A DNA stretch of 37,551 nt from an uncultured Eisenbergiella sp. (GTDB lineage Bacteria > Bacillota > Clostridia > Lachnospirales > Lachnospiraceae), in contig CANRMT010000014.1 in the NCBI GenBank assembly GCA_947631815.1, forward strand, positions 1-37,551, written 5' to 3'. Made by a program: the position numbers and the translations under genes. Shown here piece after piece: positions 24,181-32,549 of this stretch. Each line of letters opens with the position of its first letter. Position 1 is the first letter of the stretch. The notes under the pieces were generated by a model. That model was not told where the DNA came from. It made no database searches and worked only from the letters and a program-made list of their open reading frames with translations.

Positions 24181-25136
24181 AAAAAGATCACAGCCCCTTT
24201 CACAAACATACAGAGCAGCCAGCACAGCGCGCCCGCGGCATACTGCAGACGGTTGGCCCGTACGATATCCTCCGCCTCCACCGGGCGGTCATCGTCCCCG
24301 ATGGTCGGTTTTTCCACCGGTTTCCCGAAATAACTGGAGGTTCCTCCCAGCCGGATGTGAAGCGCGCCCGCACAGGCCGCCTCTGTCTGTCCCGCGTTGG
24401 GGCTGGAATGACGTCTCCTGTCCCGGCAAAAGATCCGCAGCGCGTTTCCGGCATCCAGCCCCAACGGGGCCGCGACGAGGATCCACAAAACGGCCGCGAT
24501 CCGGGACGGGAAGAAATTGGCCGCGTCGTCCAGTCTGGCCGCCGCCCGCCCGAAATACAGATACCGTTCTTTTTTATAGCCCAGCATGCTGTCCATGGTA
24601 TTGACAGCCTTATACAGCACGCCGAACGGCGCGCCGCCCAGGGCCAGATACAGCATCGGCGCTATCTCACCGTCCGAGCTGTTTTCCGCCACCGTCTCCA
24701 CACAGGCCCGATAGACGCCCGCAAAATCCAGCGCGCCGGTATCACGTCCCACGATGCGCCCTACTGCTTCCCTGGCCTTTGCGAGGTCGTCCCGCGCTTC
24801 ATAAACGCGCATGCTCTCCGCCTTCAGACAGCGCATGGCAAGGCACTGCCAGCACAGAAAGCTCTCCCCGGCCAATCCGGCGGCGGGATGCAGCCGATAC
24901 AGGACATATAGGGCCGCCGCGCTCCCGAGCCAATTTCCCGCACCGACGAACAGAACGAGAAACACTCCACCGGCCAGCTCTCCCACGGCATTTTTCGGGA
25001 ACAGCCGCCGAAACCCTTTTTCCAGCAGGGAAATCTCCTTTCCCATCCAGACCACGATATGAAAACTCCCCAGCGGGTCGCCGAACATCAGATCCGCCGC
25101 AAAGCCGATCACGAACGCGCACAAATGCCAGATCAT
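24174..25136 (-). CDS. cbiB: Adenosylcobinamide-phosphate synthase
   Basis: Membrane enzyme attaching aminopropanol phosphate to adenosylcobyric acid. It has 320 residues with about five to seven hydrophobic helices. Family markers are DLMFGDPLGSFHIVVWMG at the N-terminus, ACVETVAENSSDGEIAPMLY, NTMDSMLGYKKERYLYFG and the C-terminal IRLGGTSSYFG. ATG 25136 has a weak ribosome binding site. It follows a 145-bp gap after the phosphatase gene, the largest break within the downstream half of the cluster. No clear promoter or terminator was found in that gap, so it is probably still part of the riboswitch-controlled transcript. Confidence 0.95.
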   Translation of the reverse strand: MIWHLCAFVIGFAADLMFGDPLGSFHIVVWMGKEISLLEKGFRRLFPKNAVGELAGGVFLVLFVGAGNWLGSAAALYVLYRLHPAAGLAGESFLCWQCLAMRCLKAESMRVYEARDDLAKAREAVGRIVGRDTGALDFAGVYRACVETVAENSSDGEIAPMLYLALGGAPFGVLYKAVNTMDSMLGYKKERYLYFGRAAARLDDAANFFPSRIAAVLWILVAAPLGLDAGNALRIFCRDRRRHSSPNAGQTEAACAGALHIRLGGTSSYFGKPVEKPTIGDDDRPVEAEDIVRANRLQYAAGALCWLLCMFVKGAVIFLC

Positions 25137-25281
25137 TCTTTTTCGCCTATCCGTTCTTTATAAATTCCGCACCCTTATGATTCTGCACCCTCCGGCAGCC
25201 GCGGCACGGCAGGCCCAATCCCGGATCCCGAGAAATCTGCGGCGGACAGTTCCCCGCCTCCGGAGCCCCGCGGCAGGTGCC

Positions 25282-26034
25282 TCAGGCTTCCGGCGCACGA
25301 AACGGCGGCTGCGTCCTCACGATATCGCCCAGCACAAAGGGAAGTCCGTCCGTCCCCGGCAGCACCGTGCAGACGATCCCCTGACAGTTCTGCACATGTC
25401 CTTCATAAAACTCCATGGCCGGGCGGGCGTACTTTTCCAGCACGGCCATGATCGTACCGCCATGCACCACGAAAACCGCCGGTTCCCGGGACGAGGCGGC
25501 TTCCATCCGCGCGGCGATCACGCGCGCAAAGGCTTCCTGTACCCGGCGCAAGAAATCCGCTTTGGATTCTCCCCCCGGGCACGGTCCCTCGCATTCTCCT
25601 TCCACCCATTCCCGATAGGCCGCATCCTCCGCCATTTCCTCCGCACTTCGGTTTTCGAAATCGCCGAAATCCATTTCCCGCAGATCATCCACCGCGATCT
25701 GCTCCGCGCCCGGAAAAAGGATCGCGGCGGTCTGCCGGGTCCGGATAAGCGGAGTGACATAGACGCATGCCGGAACGGGCCAGGCTGCCCCGGCCCGGGT
25801 GCCGCGCTCCCCCAAAAAAGCCGCTTCCGCACGGGTCCCGTGCTCCGCAGGGCAGATCGCTTCCGCAAGGGTTCCTCTCTCCGCAGAAAAAACCGTTTCC
25901 AGCCGGATCCCGCGCTCCGCCACCGCCCGGGCCTGTGCGATGCCCTGTCCGCTCAGCGGTTCGTCCGTCCTGCCGATGTATTTCCTCCGCTCGTTTCCGG
26001 CGGTGGCCCCGTGCCGCAGCAGCAGTACCTTCAT
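25282..26034 (-). CDS. cobC: Histidine phosphatase family protein, probable alpha-ribazole phosphatase (CobC-like)
   Basis: Likely removes phosphate from alpha-ribazole 5'-phosphate or from the cobalamin phosphate product. ATG 26034 overlaps the preceding stop as ATGA; 250 residues. The catalytic RHG is in LLLRHGATAGNE (His8), with GRTDEPLSGQG and TPLIRTRQTA following, and VVHGG supplies the second His. Most family members are about 190-210 residues. Here a tandem 12-residue repeat (residues 39-86) is inserted just before the conserved TPLIRT segment. The assignment to cobC rests on context, since the family is broad. The ORF-track extension upstream is readthrough of the short cobU gene. Confidence 0.82.
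   Translation of the reverse strand: MKVLLLRHGATAGNERRKYIGRTDEPLSGQGIAQARAVAERGIRLETVFSAERGTLAEAICPAEHGTRAEAAFLGERGTRAGAAWPVPACVYVTPLIRTRQTAAILFPGAEQIAVDDLREMDFGDFENRSAEEMAEDAAYREWVEGECEGPCPGGESKADFLRRVQEAFARVIAARMEAASSREPAVFVVHGGTIMAVLEKYARPAMEFYEGHVQNCQGIVCTVLPGTDGLPFVLGDIVRTQPPFRAPEA
25777..25920 (-). repeat. In-frame 36-bp (12-residue) repeat, four units, inside the cobC-like gene
   Basis: The four consecutive 12-residue units are AERGIRLETVFS, AERGTLAEAICP, AEHGTRAEAAFL and GERGTRAGAAWP. The first is the normal protein segment; the other three look like successive duplications of it that kept the frame and then diverged. The insertion sits between the family's helix and the TPLIRT strand region, so the fold may tolerate it as a surface loop. 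Confidence 0.85.
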
Positions 26035-26384
26035 GGGAGTTCTCCTTTGATCACCGTGGGGATGCCGCAGATCATGCGCACCACGGCGTCCGCTTCCCGG
26101 GCCAGCAGAATGCACAGACGCCCCGCGGCCTCTCTTCCCAGGCGTTCCCCGCGGTCGATGGGGATGACGCCGCTGCCCACCTCATTGCAGATCACGACCT
26201 CTTTTTCCAGAAGCGCCCGATACAGCTCTTCCATTCCGTCCGGACGGGCGAAAACCATTTTTTCCACATGAAAGACCACCGGCCGTTCATCGAGGCAGGC
26301 ATCCGCCATGTCCTCCTGCCGATACCCCAGCGCGGCGGCAAGGCTGCGTTTCCCGGAGCCCTCTCCTCCGACGATCAAAACCAT
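26031..26384 (-). CDS. Short CobU-like P-loop protein
   Basis: A 117-residue paralogue of adenosylcobinamide kinase/guanylyltransferase. ATG 26384 lies within the end of cobS (10-bp overlap). The track ORF to 27083 reads back through cobS. The P-loop GGEGSGKRS and the C-terminal CobU signature (ICNEVGSGVIPIDRGERLG, then ADAVVRMICGIPTVIKG) are kept. The middle, including the HRxxR-type segment with the guanylylated His of full CobU, is missing, so it may not be a complete bifunctional enzyme. It is embedded between cobS and cobC with ATGA coupling, which argues for a real function in the pathway. Confidence 0.82.
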   Translation of the reverse strand: MVLIVGGEGSGKRSLAAALGYRQEDMADACLDERPVVFHVEKMVFARPDGMEELYRALLEKEVVICNEVGSGVIPIDRGERLGREAAGRLCILLAREADAVVRMICGIPTVIKGELP

Positions 26385-27154
26385 AGACTCACCATCCTGT
26401 CCGTTATGAGATACGCAAAAAGCATCAAAAGCTCCGATACCGTGATGATATATCCGGCCAGATCCCCGGACATGCCGCCGAACTGTTTCTCCGCCATTCT
26501 GCGCAGATACAAAAAGCAGAGCAGGAACACGGCCAGACATGCGGCCCCTCCTGCGGGCGAAAGAAGGCACAGCGCCGCCGTGCAGAGGACCGTCCAGCCC
26601 AGCAGGAAAAAGACGGCCCGGCCGGACGCGGCTCCCCGGAACGTATGCTGCAGTCCCTCCCCGGAGGCGGAAGGGAGACAAACACTCCCCAGGGCTCCCA
26701 GCGTCCGCGCGAACACCTGATGGAGCCCCAGCGTGAGCACCGCCTCCCGGCTGCGGGGCAGCTCCGTGCAGAGGGCGAAAAACGACAGCAGCCAGAGCCC
26801 CGCGTAGATCACGGCGAATGCCCCCGCATGCGGATCCTTCAGGATCTCCCGCTTCCGCGCACTGGGCCCATGGCTCGCCAGCGCGTCCACGGTATCGCAG
26901 AAGCCGTCCATATGGATGCCGCCGGTGATCAGGACCGGCAGCAGCGTCAGACCGGCGGCGAACAGGACATTTCCAAAGGAAAAAACCTCGCAGAGCAAAA
27001 ACCAGCCCCACTGCAGCAGGCCAGCCGCGGCTCCCACCAGGGGAAGGCAGGCCAGCATATATTTCATGTTTTCCTGTTTCCACTCGATCCGCGGCATGGG
27101 TATGACGGAAAACATCAGAAAGGCCATCGCCAGCGACCGCAAAAATTCTCTCAT
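26375..27154 (-). CDS. cobS: Adenosylcobinamide-GDP ribazoletransferase (cobalamin synthase)
   Basis: Membrane enzyme joining adenosylcobinamide-GDP with alpha-ribazole (phosphate) to give the complete cobalamin. It has 259 residues, full length, with about six to seven hydrophobic helices. Visible family features are FSVIPMPRIEW at the N-terminus, the metal-binding GGIHMDGFCDTVDAL, and LKDPHAGAFAVIY. ATG 27154 overlaps the cobU stop (ATGA). Confidence 0.95.
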   Translation of the reverse strand: MREFLRSLAMAFLMFSVIPMPRIEWKQENMKYMLACLPLVGAAAGLLQWGWFLLCEVFSFGNVLFAAGLTLLPVLITGGIHMDGFCDTVDALASHGPSARKREILKDPHAGAFAVIYAGLWLLSFFALCTELPRSREAVLTLGLHQVFARTLGALGSVCLPSASGEGLQHTFRGAASGRAVFFLLGWTVLCTAALCLLSPAGGAACLAVFLLCFLYLRRMAEKQFGGMSGDLAGYIITVSELLMLFAYLITDRMVSLWF

Positions 27155-27711
27155 CCGGTGTTTTCCTCCTTCCCGCTCAGCCGGGCGATCCCGCCCGGAC
27201 AGCCCTTTTTCTGCAGCGGAATGCCGCAGACCAGCTCGAAGACCGCATCCGCCCGCTCCGCCAGGACGGCGTTGATCCGCCCCAGCGCCCGGATATAGGC
27301 GGTGGTGCCGGGATCGTATTCCCGCCCGTCGCTCCCCACGTCATTGGTCACTACGATCAGATCCCGGCACTGGCGGCGCAGCGCTTCCACCCCGTCCAGC
27401 ACCCGGGCGCAGGGATCCGTCCAGGTTCCCGTTTCATCGAACATTTCGTTGGCGGTCAGGTTGCAGATGCACTCCAGCAGCGCGACACCCCGGCCGGGCA
27501 GCGCAAGTCCGGCCAGATCCGTATAGCGCTCCACCGTCTCGAAGCCCCTGCCCTCCCGCATCCTCCGATGCTTTGCGATCTTTCGCTCGCTTTCTTCTCC
27601 ATAGGGCCGCATGGCGGCGATATAATATCTGGGGCCCTCCATGTCTGCGCAGAGCGATTCCGCATAGGCGCTCTTTCCGCAGCCGGATCCCCCGGTCAGC
27701 AGGATCATCAT
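27151..27711 (-). CDS. cobU: Adenosylcobinamide kinase / adenosylcobinamide-phosphate guanylyltransferase
   Basis: Phosphorylates adenosylcobinamide and transfers GMP to it. It has 186 residues, full length. The P-loop is LTGGSGCGKSAYAE. KIAKHRRMREGRGFETVE carries the His expected to be guanylylated; VTNDVGSDGREYD and LVCGIPLQKKG complete the family pattern. The start overlaps the cobT stop (ATGATG). Having both this full-length copy and a short paralogue two genes later is notable. Confidence 0.94.
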   Translation of the reverse strand: MMILLTGGSGCGKSAYAESLCADMEGPRYYIAAMRPYGEESERKIAKHRRMREGRGFETVERYTDLAGLALPGRGVALLECICNLTANEMFDETGTWTDPCARVLDGVEALRRQCRDLIVVTNDVGSDGREYDPGTTAYIRALGRINAVLAERADAVFELVCGIPLQKKGCPGGIARLSGKEENTG

Positions 27712-28772
27712 AACGTTTCTTCTCCCTGCGGCGTGTACGCCGCGACTCCGGCGTCCGCAAATGCGGCGGCCCCGTCATAGACGGAAACGGCCAGATCCAG
27801 CAGCGGCATCATGCAGACCGCCCCGGTCCCCTCGCCCAGCCGAAGACCGGCATGGATCACGGCCTGAAGGGACAGCGCGTCCAGAACGGCCTGCGCGGCG
27901 GGCTCCGCCGAGCAGTGACTGGCGATCATCGCACAGACGCTCCCCGGACACAGCCGTGCGGCCGTCAGCGCGGCGACGGCGCTGATAAAGCCGTCGATGA
28001 GGACCGGCACCCGGTACAGCGCGCCGCCCAGAAACAGCCCGACCATGCCCGCGATGTCAAGACCGCCCAGCTTCCAGAGCACCTCAAACGCGTTTCCGGC
28101 GTCCGGCCGATTGCACTCTTCCGCCCGGCGGACCGCCTCCCGTTTCCGCAAAAGCCCTTCTTCCGAAAGCCCGGCCCCGCGCCCCACGGCGCGCTCCGCG
28201 GGAATCCCCAGCAGAACGGACGCCATGGCACCGGCGGTCGTGGTGTTCCCGATCCCCATTTCGCCGGTAGCCAGAAGCGCATACCCCTGTTCCCGGTACT
28301 CGCGGGCCAGCCGGATGCCCGTTTCGACCGCCCGCTCCGCCTCCTGCGGGGTCATGGCAGGTCCCCGGGAAATATCGCCGGTCCCGTTTCGGATATGCAG
28401 ATCCCGGACGCCCGGCGCCCGCCGGAGCATCCCGATATCCACGGGAAATACCTCCGCTCCGGCAGCCTCCGCCATCCGACAGACGCTGGATCTTCCGCGG
28501 GCGATCATTTCGGCCATGGAAGCCGTCACCGAAGCGTCCGTCTGCGTCACGCCTTGCGCGACGACGCCGTTGTCGGCGCAGAAGACCACCACAGCTCTTT
28601 TTTTCAGGGAAAGCCTTTCACTGCCGGTCAGCCCCGCGATGCGGACACAGATCTTCTCCAGCTCTCCGAGGCCCTCCAGCGGCTTGGCGATCGAATCCCA
28701 CCGCGCCTTTGCGCGCCGCATCGCGCCCTCATCCGGGGGCAGGATCTCCCGGTTGAAACGTCCAAAATCCAT
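27708..28772 (-). CDS. cobT: Nicotinate-nucleotide--dimethylbenzimidazole phosphoribosyltransferase
   Basis: Makes alpha-ribazole phosphate from the lower-ligand base and nicotinate mononucleotide. ATG 28772 (GGAGAGAAA upstream) is preferred over the track start; 354 residues, normal. Visible are RWDSIAKPLEGLGELE at the N-terminus, VVFCADNGVVAQGVTQ, LLATGEMGIGNTT and the catalytic Glu in LRLGEGTGAV. It follows btuD after a 93-bp gap on the same strand and starts the tightly overlapping cobT-cobU-cobS-cobU2-cobC block. Confidence 0.95.
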   Translation of the reverse strand: MDFGRFNREILPPDEGAMRRAKARWDSIAKPLEGLGELEKICVRIAGLTGSERLSLKKRAVVVFCADNGVVAQGVTQTDASVTASMAEMIARGRSSVCRMAEAAGAEVFPVDIGMLRRAPGVRDLHIRNGTGDISRGPAMTPQEAERAVETGIRLAREYREQGYALLATGEMGIGNTTTAGAMASVLLGIPAERAVGRGAGLSEEGLLRKREAVRRAEECNRPDAGNAFEVLWKLGGLDIAGMVGLFLGGALYRVPVLIDGFISAVAALTAARLCPGSVCAMIASHCSAEPAAQAVLDALSLQAVIHAGLRLGEGTGAVCMMPLLDLAVSVYDGAAAFADAGVAAYTPQGEETL

Positions 28773-28865
28773 TTTCTCTCCATACTGCGTCCGGCCGCCG
28801 AATCCTGTACAGGCGAAAGGCCGCCCCCACCCATCCGTTTCCATACGGCGGCGCTTCTCATTTTC

Positions 28866-29621
28866 TTAACTCCACTGGGACAGCAGTCCCCGCATCCACG
28901 CGTAAACGTCCATCCGGTATACCTGCTCCAGCCGCTCCGGCGCGAGCACCTCCGACACACTGCCGCGGGCCACACAGCGGCCCCGGTCCATCAACAGCGC
29001 CCCGGTGCCGCAGGCCTTCGCCAGCGACAGATCGTGCACCACCGAGATCACGGCTTTCCCCGGCCTTTTCAGCCAGTCGGAGATCATGCCGAACACCTGC
29101 TTCTGATAGATCAGGTCCAGATGGTTCGTGGGCTCGTCCAGGAGCAAAAGCTGCGGATCCTGCGCGAACGCCTGCGCCAGAAACGTCCGCTGCAGTTCGC
29201 CGCCGGACAGGGTGAGCACGGACTGCTTTCGCTGCTCCCGCATCCCGGTCAGCTCCAGTGCGGTCTCCACCGCCGCCTCGTCCTCGTCCCCGCGGCCGGA
29301 TAAAAGCCCCGCGGAATAGGCATAACGCCCCAGCGAGACCACCTCCTCCACCGAAAAGGAATAGGCCGCCGGGTGCGACTGCGCCAGCATCCCGATACAG
29401 CGGGCCCGCTGTACGCTCTTCATCCGCCGGACATCCTGCCCCTGGAAAAGGATCTGTCCCGTGTAGGGAACGCCCTGCGTAACGGCGTTTAGGACCGTGG
29501 ATTTTCCTGCGCCGTTGGGGCCCACGATCATCAGCCACTGCCCCTCCTCCACGGTCAGGTCCAGACCGTCCACGACGGTCAGCTCCCCGAAACGCACGGT
29601 GAGCTTTTTGATCTCCAACAT
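28866..29621 (-). CDS. btuD: ABC transporter ATP-binding protein, cobalamin/iron-siderophore type
   Basis: ATPase of the corrinoid importer. The start chosen is ATG 29621, with GGAGGTTCCC directly upstream; the ATG at 29633 lacks a good site. The 251 residues have Walker A GPNGAGKST, signature LSGGELQR, Walker B LLLLDEPTNHLD and the switch His in SVVHDLS. Family proteins also serve haem and siderophore importers, but the riboswitch and the cob genes around it favour B12. Confidence 0.92.
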   Translation of the reverse strand: MLEIKKLTVRFGELTVVDGLDLTVEEGQWLMIVGPNGAGKSTVLNAVTQGVPYTGQILFQGQDVRRMKSVQRARCIGMLAQSHPAAYSFSVEEVVSLGRYAYSAGLLSGRGDEDEAAVETALELTGMREQRKQSVLTLSGGELQRTFLAQAFAQDPQLLLLDEPTNHLDLIYQKQVFGMISDWLKRPGKAVISVVHDLSLAKACGTGALLMDRGRCVARGSVSEVLAPERLEQVYRMDVYAWMRGLLSQWS

Positions 29622-29711
29622 GGGAACCTCCATTCCGGTCCGGGGCAGCGGGCCGCATTTTCCCGACCGTCCGCTACCCTGAAACGCATTCCCGTCAAAA
29701 TACCGACTTTT

Positions 29712-30761
29712 TCAGCCTTTGACCCTTTTTCTGGAGCGGTAAAAAATGATCACGAACACCACCGCGCCCACCAGGCTGGTGACGACGCCGATGGGCAGCT
29801 CCACCGGGTTCAGAAGAATGCGGGCCGTCAAATCCGCCAGCATCAGAAACACCGCGCCGCCGAACAGGGACGCAGGGAGAAGCCGCCGGTGGTTCGGCCC
29901 CGCCAGGAGCCGCACCGCATGGGGCGTCACCAGCCCCACGAAGCCGATGGTCCCGCCGACAGACACACAGACGCCGATGAGACCGGACACGGCCAGCAGG
30001 ATCAGGAGCCGGACCCGGCGCACGTTCACGCCGATGTGACGGGCGTTGTCCTCCCCCACCGCGAAGGCGTTCAGCTCACGCCAGCGGGAAAAAATGACGC
30101 TGCCGCAGACGAGCAGCGCGGCCCCTGTCAGCAGCACATCCGTATAGTTTTTCCCCTGCAGGCTCCCCATCGTCCAGAAAGTGATATGCTGGATGCGGTC
30201 GGCCGCAAAGGTGATGATGACGCTCATGAGGCTGGACACGAACATGGAAAAGACCACGCCGATCAGAATGATCGTATTGGTGGAAAAAGAGCAGTCCATC
30301 CGGTAGGCCAGCCCCAGAATGATCAGCAGGGAAAAAAAGGCGAACAGGATCGCCATGGCGGTGGTGCCCGCAAAGGGCAGGAACGGGACCCGCACGCCGA
30401 AGGCGATGGCGATCACCGCGCCCAGCGACGCGCCGGAGGAAACGCCCAGCGTGGAGCCGTCCGCCAGCGCATTTTTCAAAAGCCCCTGCATGGCCGCGCC
30501 CGCCAGCGCCAGCGACGCGCCCACCAGGGCGACGCAGAGCACCCGCGGGATCCTGACCGACAGGATGATGGCGGCCCCCAGCCCGGAGGGACGCTCCCGA
30601 TGCAGAACCAGGGCCCGCAGCGCCTCCGCGACAGCTGTCAGGGTCTCCCGCAGAGGCACATTGACGCTGCCGACGCAGACGCAAAGGCACAGCACCGCCA
30701 GCGTTATGCCCGCGAAAAGGGCATATTCCCAAAGAGAAAAACGGTCTGACCGTGTTCTCAT
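29712..30761 (-). CDS. btuC: FecCD/BtuC-type ABC transporter permease
   Basis: Membrane permease of the corrinoid importer, with about ten helices. ATG 30761 has GGAGGAACGAT upstream; 349 residues, the normal length. Family motifs are SVRIPRVLCVALVGASLALAG, GLLKNALADGSTLGVSSGA and the C-terminal GTIGFVGLVTPHAVRLL, followed by PVELPIGVVTSLVGA. It lies between btuF (156-bp GC-rich gap) and btuD. Confidence 0.93.
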   Translation of the reverse strand: MRTRSDRFSLWEYALFAGITLAVLCLCVCVGSVNVPLRETLTAVAEALRALVLHRERPSGLGAAIILSVRIPRVLCVALVGASLALAGAAMQGLLKNALADGSTLGVSSGASLGAVIAIAFGVRVPFLPFAGTTAMAILFAFFSLLIILGLAYRMDCSFSTNTIILIGVVFSMFVSSLMSVIITFAADRIQHITFWTMGSLQGKNYTDVLLTGAALLVCGSVIFSRWRELNAFAVGEDNARHIGVNVRRVRLLILLAVSGLIGVCVSVGGTIGFVGLVTPHAVRLLAGPNHRRLLPASLFGGAVFLMLADLTARILLNPVELPIGVVTSLVGAVVFVIIFYRSRKRVKG

Positions 30762-30917
30762 ATCGTTCCTCCGAATCGGGCGGGAAGCGCCTCCCCGCCG
30801 CATACAGCGAAACCGCGCGCCGCGCGGATCCGCCGGACGCGGCAGGGCCGATCCGCCCTGCCATGCCCGGCATGTCTATGCGGTCCGGATGCCCGGCCCG
30901 CCGGAACGGTTTTCCTC

Positions 30918-32030
30918 TCAGTCCCCGCTCCCATACACGAAATCATAGAGCATCTGCGCGCCCTCCGCCAGCCGCGGGGCCGGACGGGAAAGCTCGTCGT
31001 TCTGAAGGTTCAGGATCGCTTTGTTCTGCACGGCGGTGATGTTTTCCCAGCCGGAACGGCCCAGGATCTCCTCCTCCGGCGTAGGGCCCTCCCCGTAATA
31101 CTGGGTAATGGTCAAAATATAATCCGGATCGCGCTCCAGCACCTGCTCCTCGGAGACCTCCGCCCAACCCTCCACATCCGCGAAACAGTTGGTCAGACCC
31201 AGCATGCCCGCGATCTCATCCATGAAGGTGTGGCTTCCAGCGGCCCAGAGCCCCCACTGCAGCGGGGATACCTCAAAGTAGATCGTCTTGCCGCTTCCTT
31301 CTCCGGCCTTTTCCTGCAGATCCGCAAAGGTGCTCTTCATGCCGTCGATCACCTCAGCCGCCTCCGCGTCCTTTCCCATCAGCGCGCCGATGAGCTCGAT
31401 GGCCGTATAGACGCCCGCAATGTCCTGCGCGTCGCTGACCACCACATGTACACCGGCCGCCTCCAGCTGCGCCACCTGCTCCTCGGTCTGCGCCATGGTG
31501 CTCATCAGAAGCACCTGCGGCTCCAGAGAAAGGATCTGCTCGATATTGGTGTCCGCGCCGGACTGGACGGAGGGAACCTCCAGAACCTTGGCCGGATAAT
31601 TGCAGTATTCTCCGCGTCCCACCAGCGCGTCCCCCGCGCCGATGGCATAGAGGATCTCACAGTCAGAAGCGGTGAGCGCCACCACCTTCTCGGCGGGCTC
31701 CTCCAGCGTGATCTCCCGGCCCGTCATGTCCATGACCGTGATCGGCCCGTTTTCCGCCGTCTGCGCGGATCCGGCTTCTCCCGCCTGTCCGGCTTCCTCC
31801 TGTGCGGACTCCGTTTTCGCCGCCTGTGCAGATCCTTCCGCGGATCCGTTCTCCTCCGCCTGCGCGGATCCGTCCGCGGATCCGTTCTCTTCCGCCTGCG
31901 CGGCTTCGCTCACCGCCGCCTGGGAAGCAGTCTCCGGCGCCGTGCCGGAACCGTTTTGTGTGCCGCAGGCGGTCAGAGCCGCCAGCAGCGCGGCGATCAG
32001 GATCGCCGCCAACCGTCTTGTGCGTTTCAT
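30918..32030 (-). CDS. btuF: Corrinoid ABC transporter substrate-binding lipoprotein
   Basis: Binds extracellular cobalamin or cobinamide and hands it to the BtuC permease. ATG 32030 follows AAAGGAGCG. The 370 residues begin with a lipoprotein signal (MKRTRRLAAILIAALLAALT, then Cys22). A long Ala/Glu/Ser/Gly-rich linker (about 25-95) contains the near-identical 12-residue tandem units QAEENGSADGSA and QAEENGSAEGSA. The periplasmic-binding domain follows (VVALTASDCEILYAIGAGDA, then VGRGEYCNYP), typical of class III binding proteins with one backbone helix. It is the first gene after the cobalamin riboswitch, which supports B12 specificity. Confidence 0.92.
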   Translation of the reverse strand: MKRTRRLAAILIAALLAALTACGTQNGSGTAPETASQAAVSEAAQAEENGSADGSAQAEENGSAEGSAQAAKTESAQEEAGQAGEAGSAQTAENGPITVMDMTGREITLEEPAEKVVALTASDCEILYAIGAGDALVGRGEYCNYPAKVLEVPSVQSGADTNIEQILSLEPQVLLMSTMAQTEEQVAQLEAAGVHVVVSDAQDIAGVYTAIELIGALMGKDAEAAEVIDGMKSTFADLQEKAGEGSGKTIYFEVSPLQWGLWAAGSHTFMDEIAGMLGLTNCFADVEGWAEVSEEQVLERDPDYILTITQYYGEGPTPEEEILGRSGWENITAVQNKAILNLQNDELSRPAPRLAEGAQMLYDFVYGSGD

Positions 32031-32137
32031 TTTGAATACGCTCCTTTCTTTTTTTCACCGGACAGAGAAGGAGCATCTTTCACCGCGGCCATCCCAGACC
32101 GTACGGATTTTCTGTCGTTACGGCAGACCGGAAAACG

Positions 32138-32262
32138 CTTCGCGAACCCCGCCACAGTAGCCAGCGCTGCACTTCACAGACCCTGCCGTCAGCTCTGCAG
32201 CACTGCACTCAGCAGGCCCTACTGCCAGCTCTGCATCGCTGCGCTGCGCGAACCCCGCCGCC
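32138..32262. repeat. About 36-bp imperfect tandem repeat in the btuF leader
   Basis: Units CAGCTCTGCAGCACTGCACT (from 32190) and CAGCTCTGCATCGCTGCGCT (from 32226), with a shorter, more divergent unit from 32161, repeat at 29-37 bp. A CGCGAACCCCGCC block occurs on both sides (about 32141 and 32248). The array sits between the riboswitch terminator and btuF, so it is in the transcribed leader only when the terminator is passed. Confidence 0.65.
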
Positions 32263-32265
32263 GTA

Positions 32266-32297
32266 AACAAAAAATTGCTCCCCCGATTGGGGAGCAA
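32266..32297 (-). terminator. Riboswitch-linked intrinsic terminator
   Basis: On the minus strand TTGCTCCCC-AATC-GGGGGAGCAA is followed directly by TTTTTTG, a textbook U-tailed hairpin with a 9-bp stem. It lies about 50-60 bp after the cobalamin aptamer and about 235 bp before btuF. It is the expected expression platform: B12 binding should favour termination. Confidence 0.9.
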
Positions 32298-32334
32298 CAA
32301 AAAGAACGCAACTTCGCCTGCGCGAACTCACGTC

Positions 32335-32515
32335 GTTCCCACCCAACCCCAGAAGTGTTTCATACGCAGACAGGTCTCCCGGCTTGGCTTCATCCTACTT
32401 GGGCGCCTTCCCACCTTGCGGCAGTGACTTGATTGCCCGTTCGTCAGCTTCACGGTTACTGGGATAGCCCGGAAGTTTCATCCGATTCCCTCAACGCATC
32501 AGCGTTGGCGCCTCC
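32335..32515 (-). ncRNA. Cobalamin (AdoCbl-type) riboswitch aptamer
   Basis: On the minus strand the sequence shows the conserved cobalamin riboswitch parts in order: GGCGCC near the start, GGGAATCGGATGAAACTTCC, GCTATCCCAGTAACCGTGAA, CAAGTCACTGCCGCAAGGTG, and the B12 box AGCCAAGCCGGGAGACCTGT (about 32391-32370). A small inserted pair makes the box slightly different from the common AGYCAGGAGACCTGCC. Ends are approximate. It controls the btuF-led corrinoid operon through the downstream terminator. Confidence 0.92.
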
Positions 32516-32549
32516 CGGCGCAAAAGCGTATGCTGTTCGGTTTGCATCC

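Noticed and set aside
25137-25281. Possible separate promoter for cbiB-cobD-cbiP
   Set aside because: A TATAAA-like hexamer exists near 25160 on the minus strand, but no -35 at suitable spacing was found, so it is not annotated.
26031-27083. A 350-residue ORF extending the short cobU gene upstream
   Set aside because: The upstream part reads cobS in the wrong frame. The true start is ATG 26384, within the cobS end.
27852-29303. A 483-residue plus-strand ORF
   Set aside because: Antisense shadow of cobT and btuD, both of which have complete motif sets on the minus strand.
30762-30917. Possible small RNA or internal promoter between btuF and btuC
   Set aside because: The 156-bp gap is GC-rich with one short GGCAGGG/CCCTGCC stem but no U-tract or promoter hexamers.
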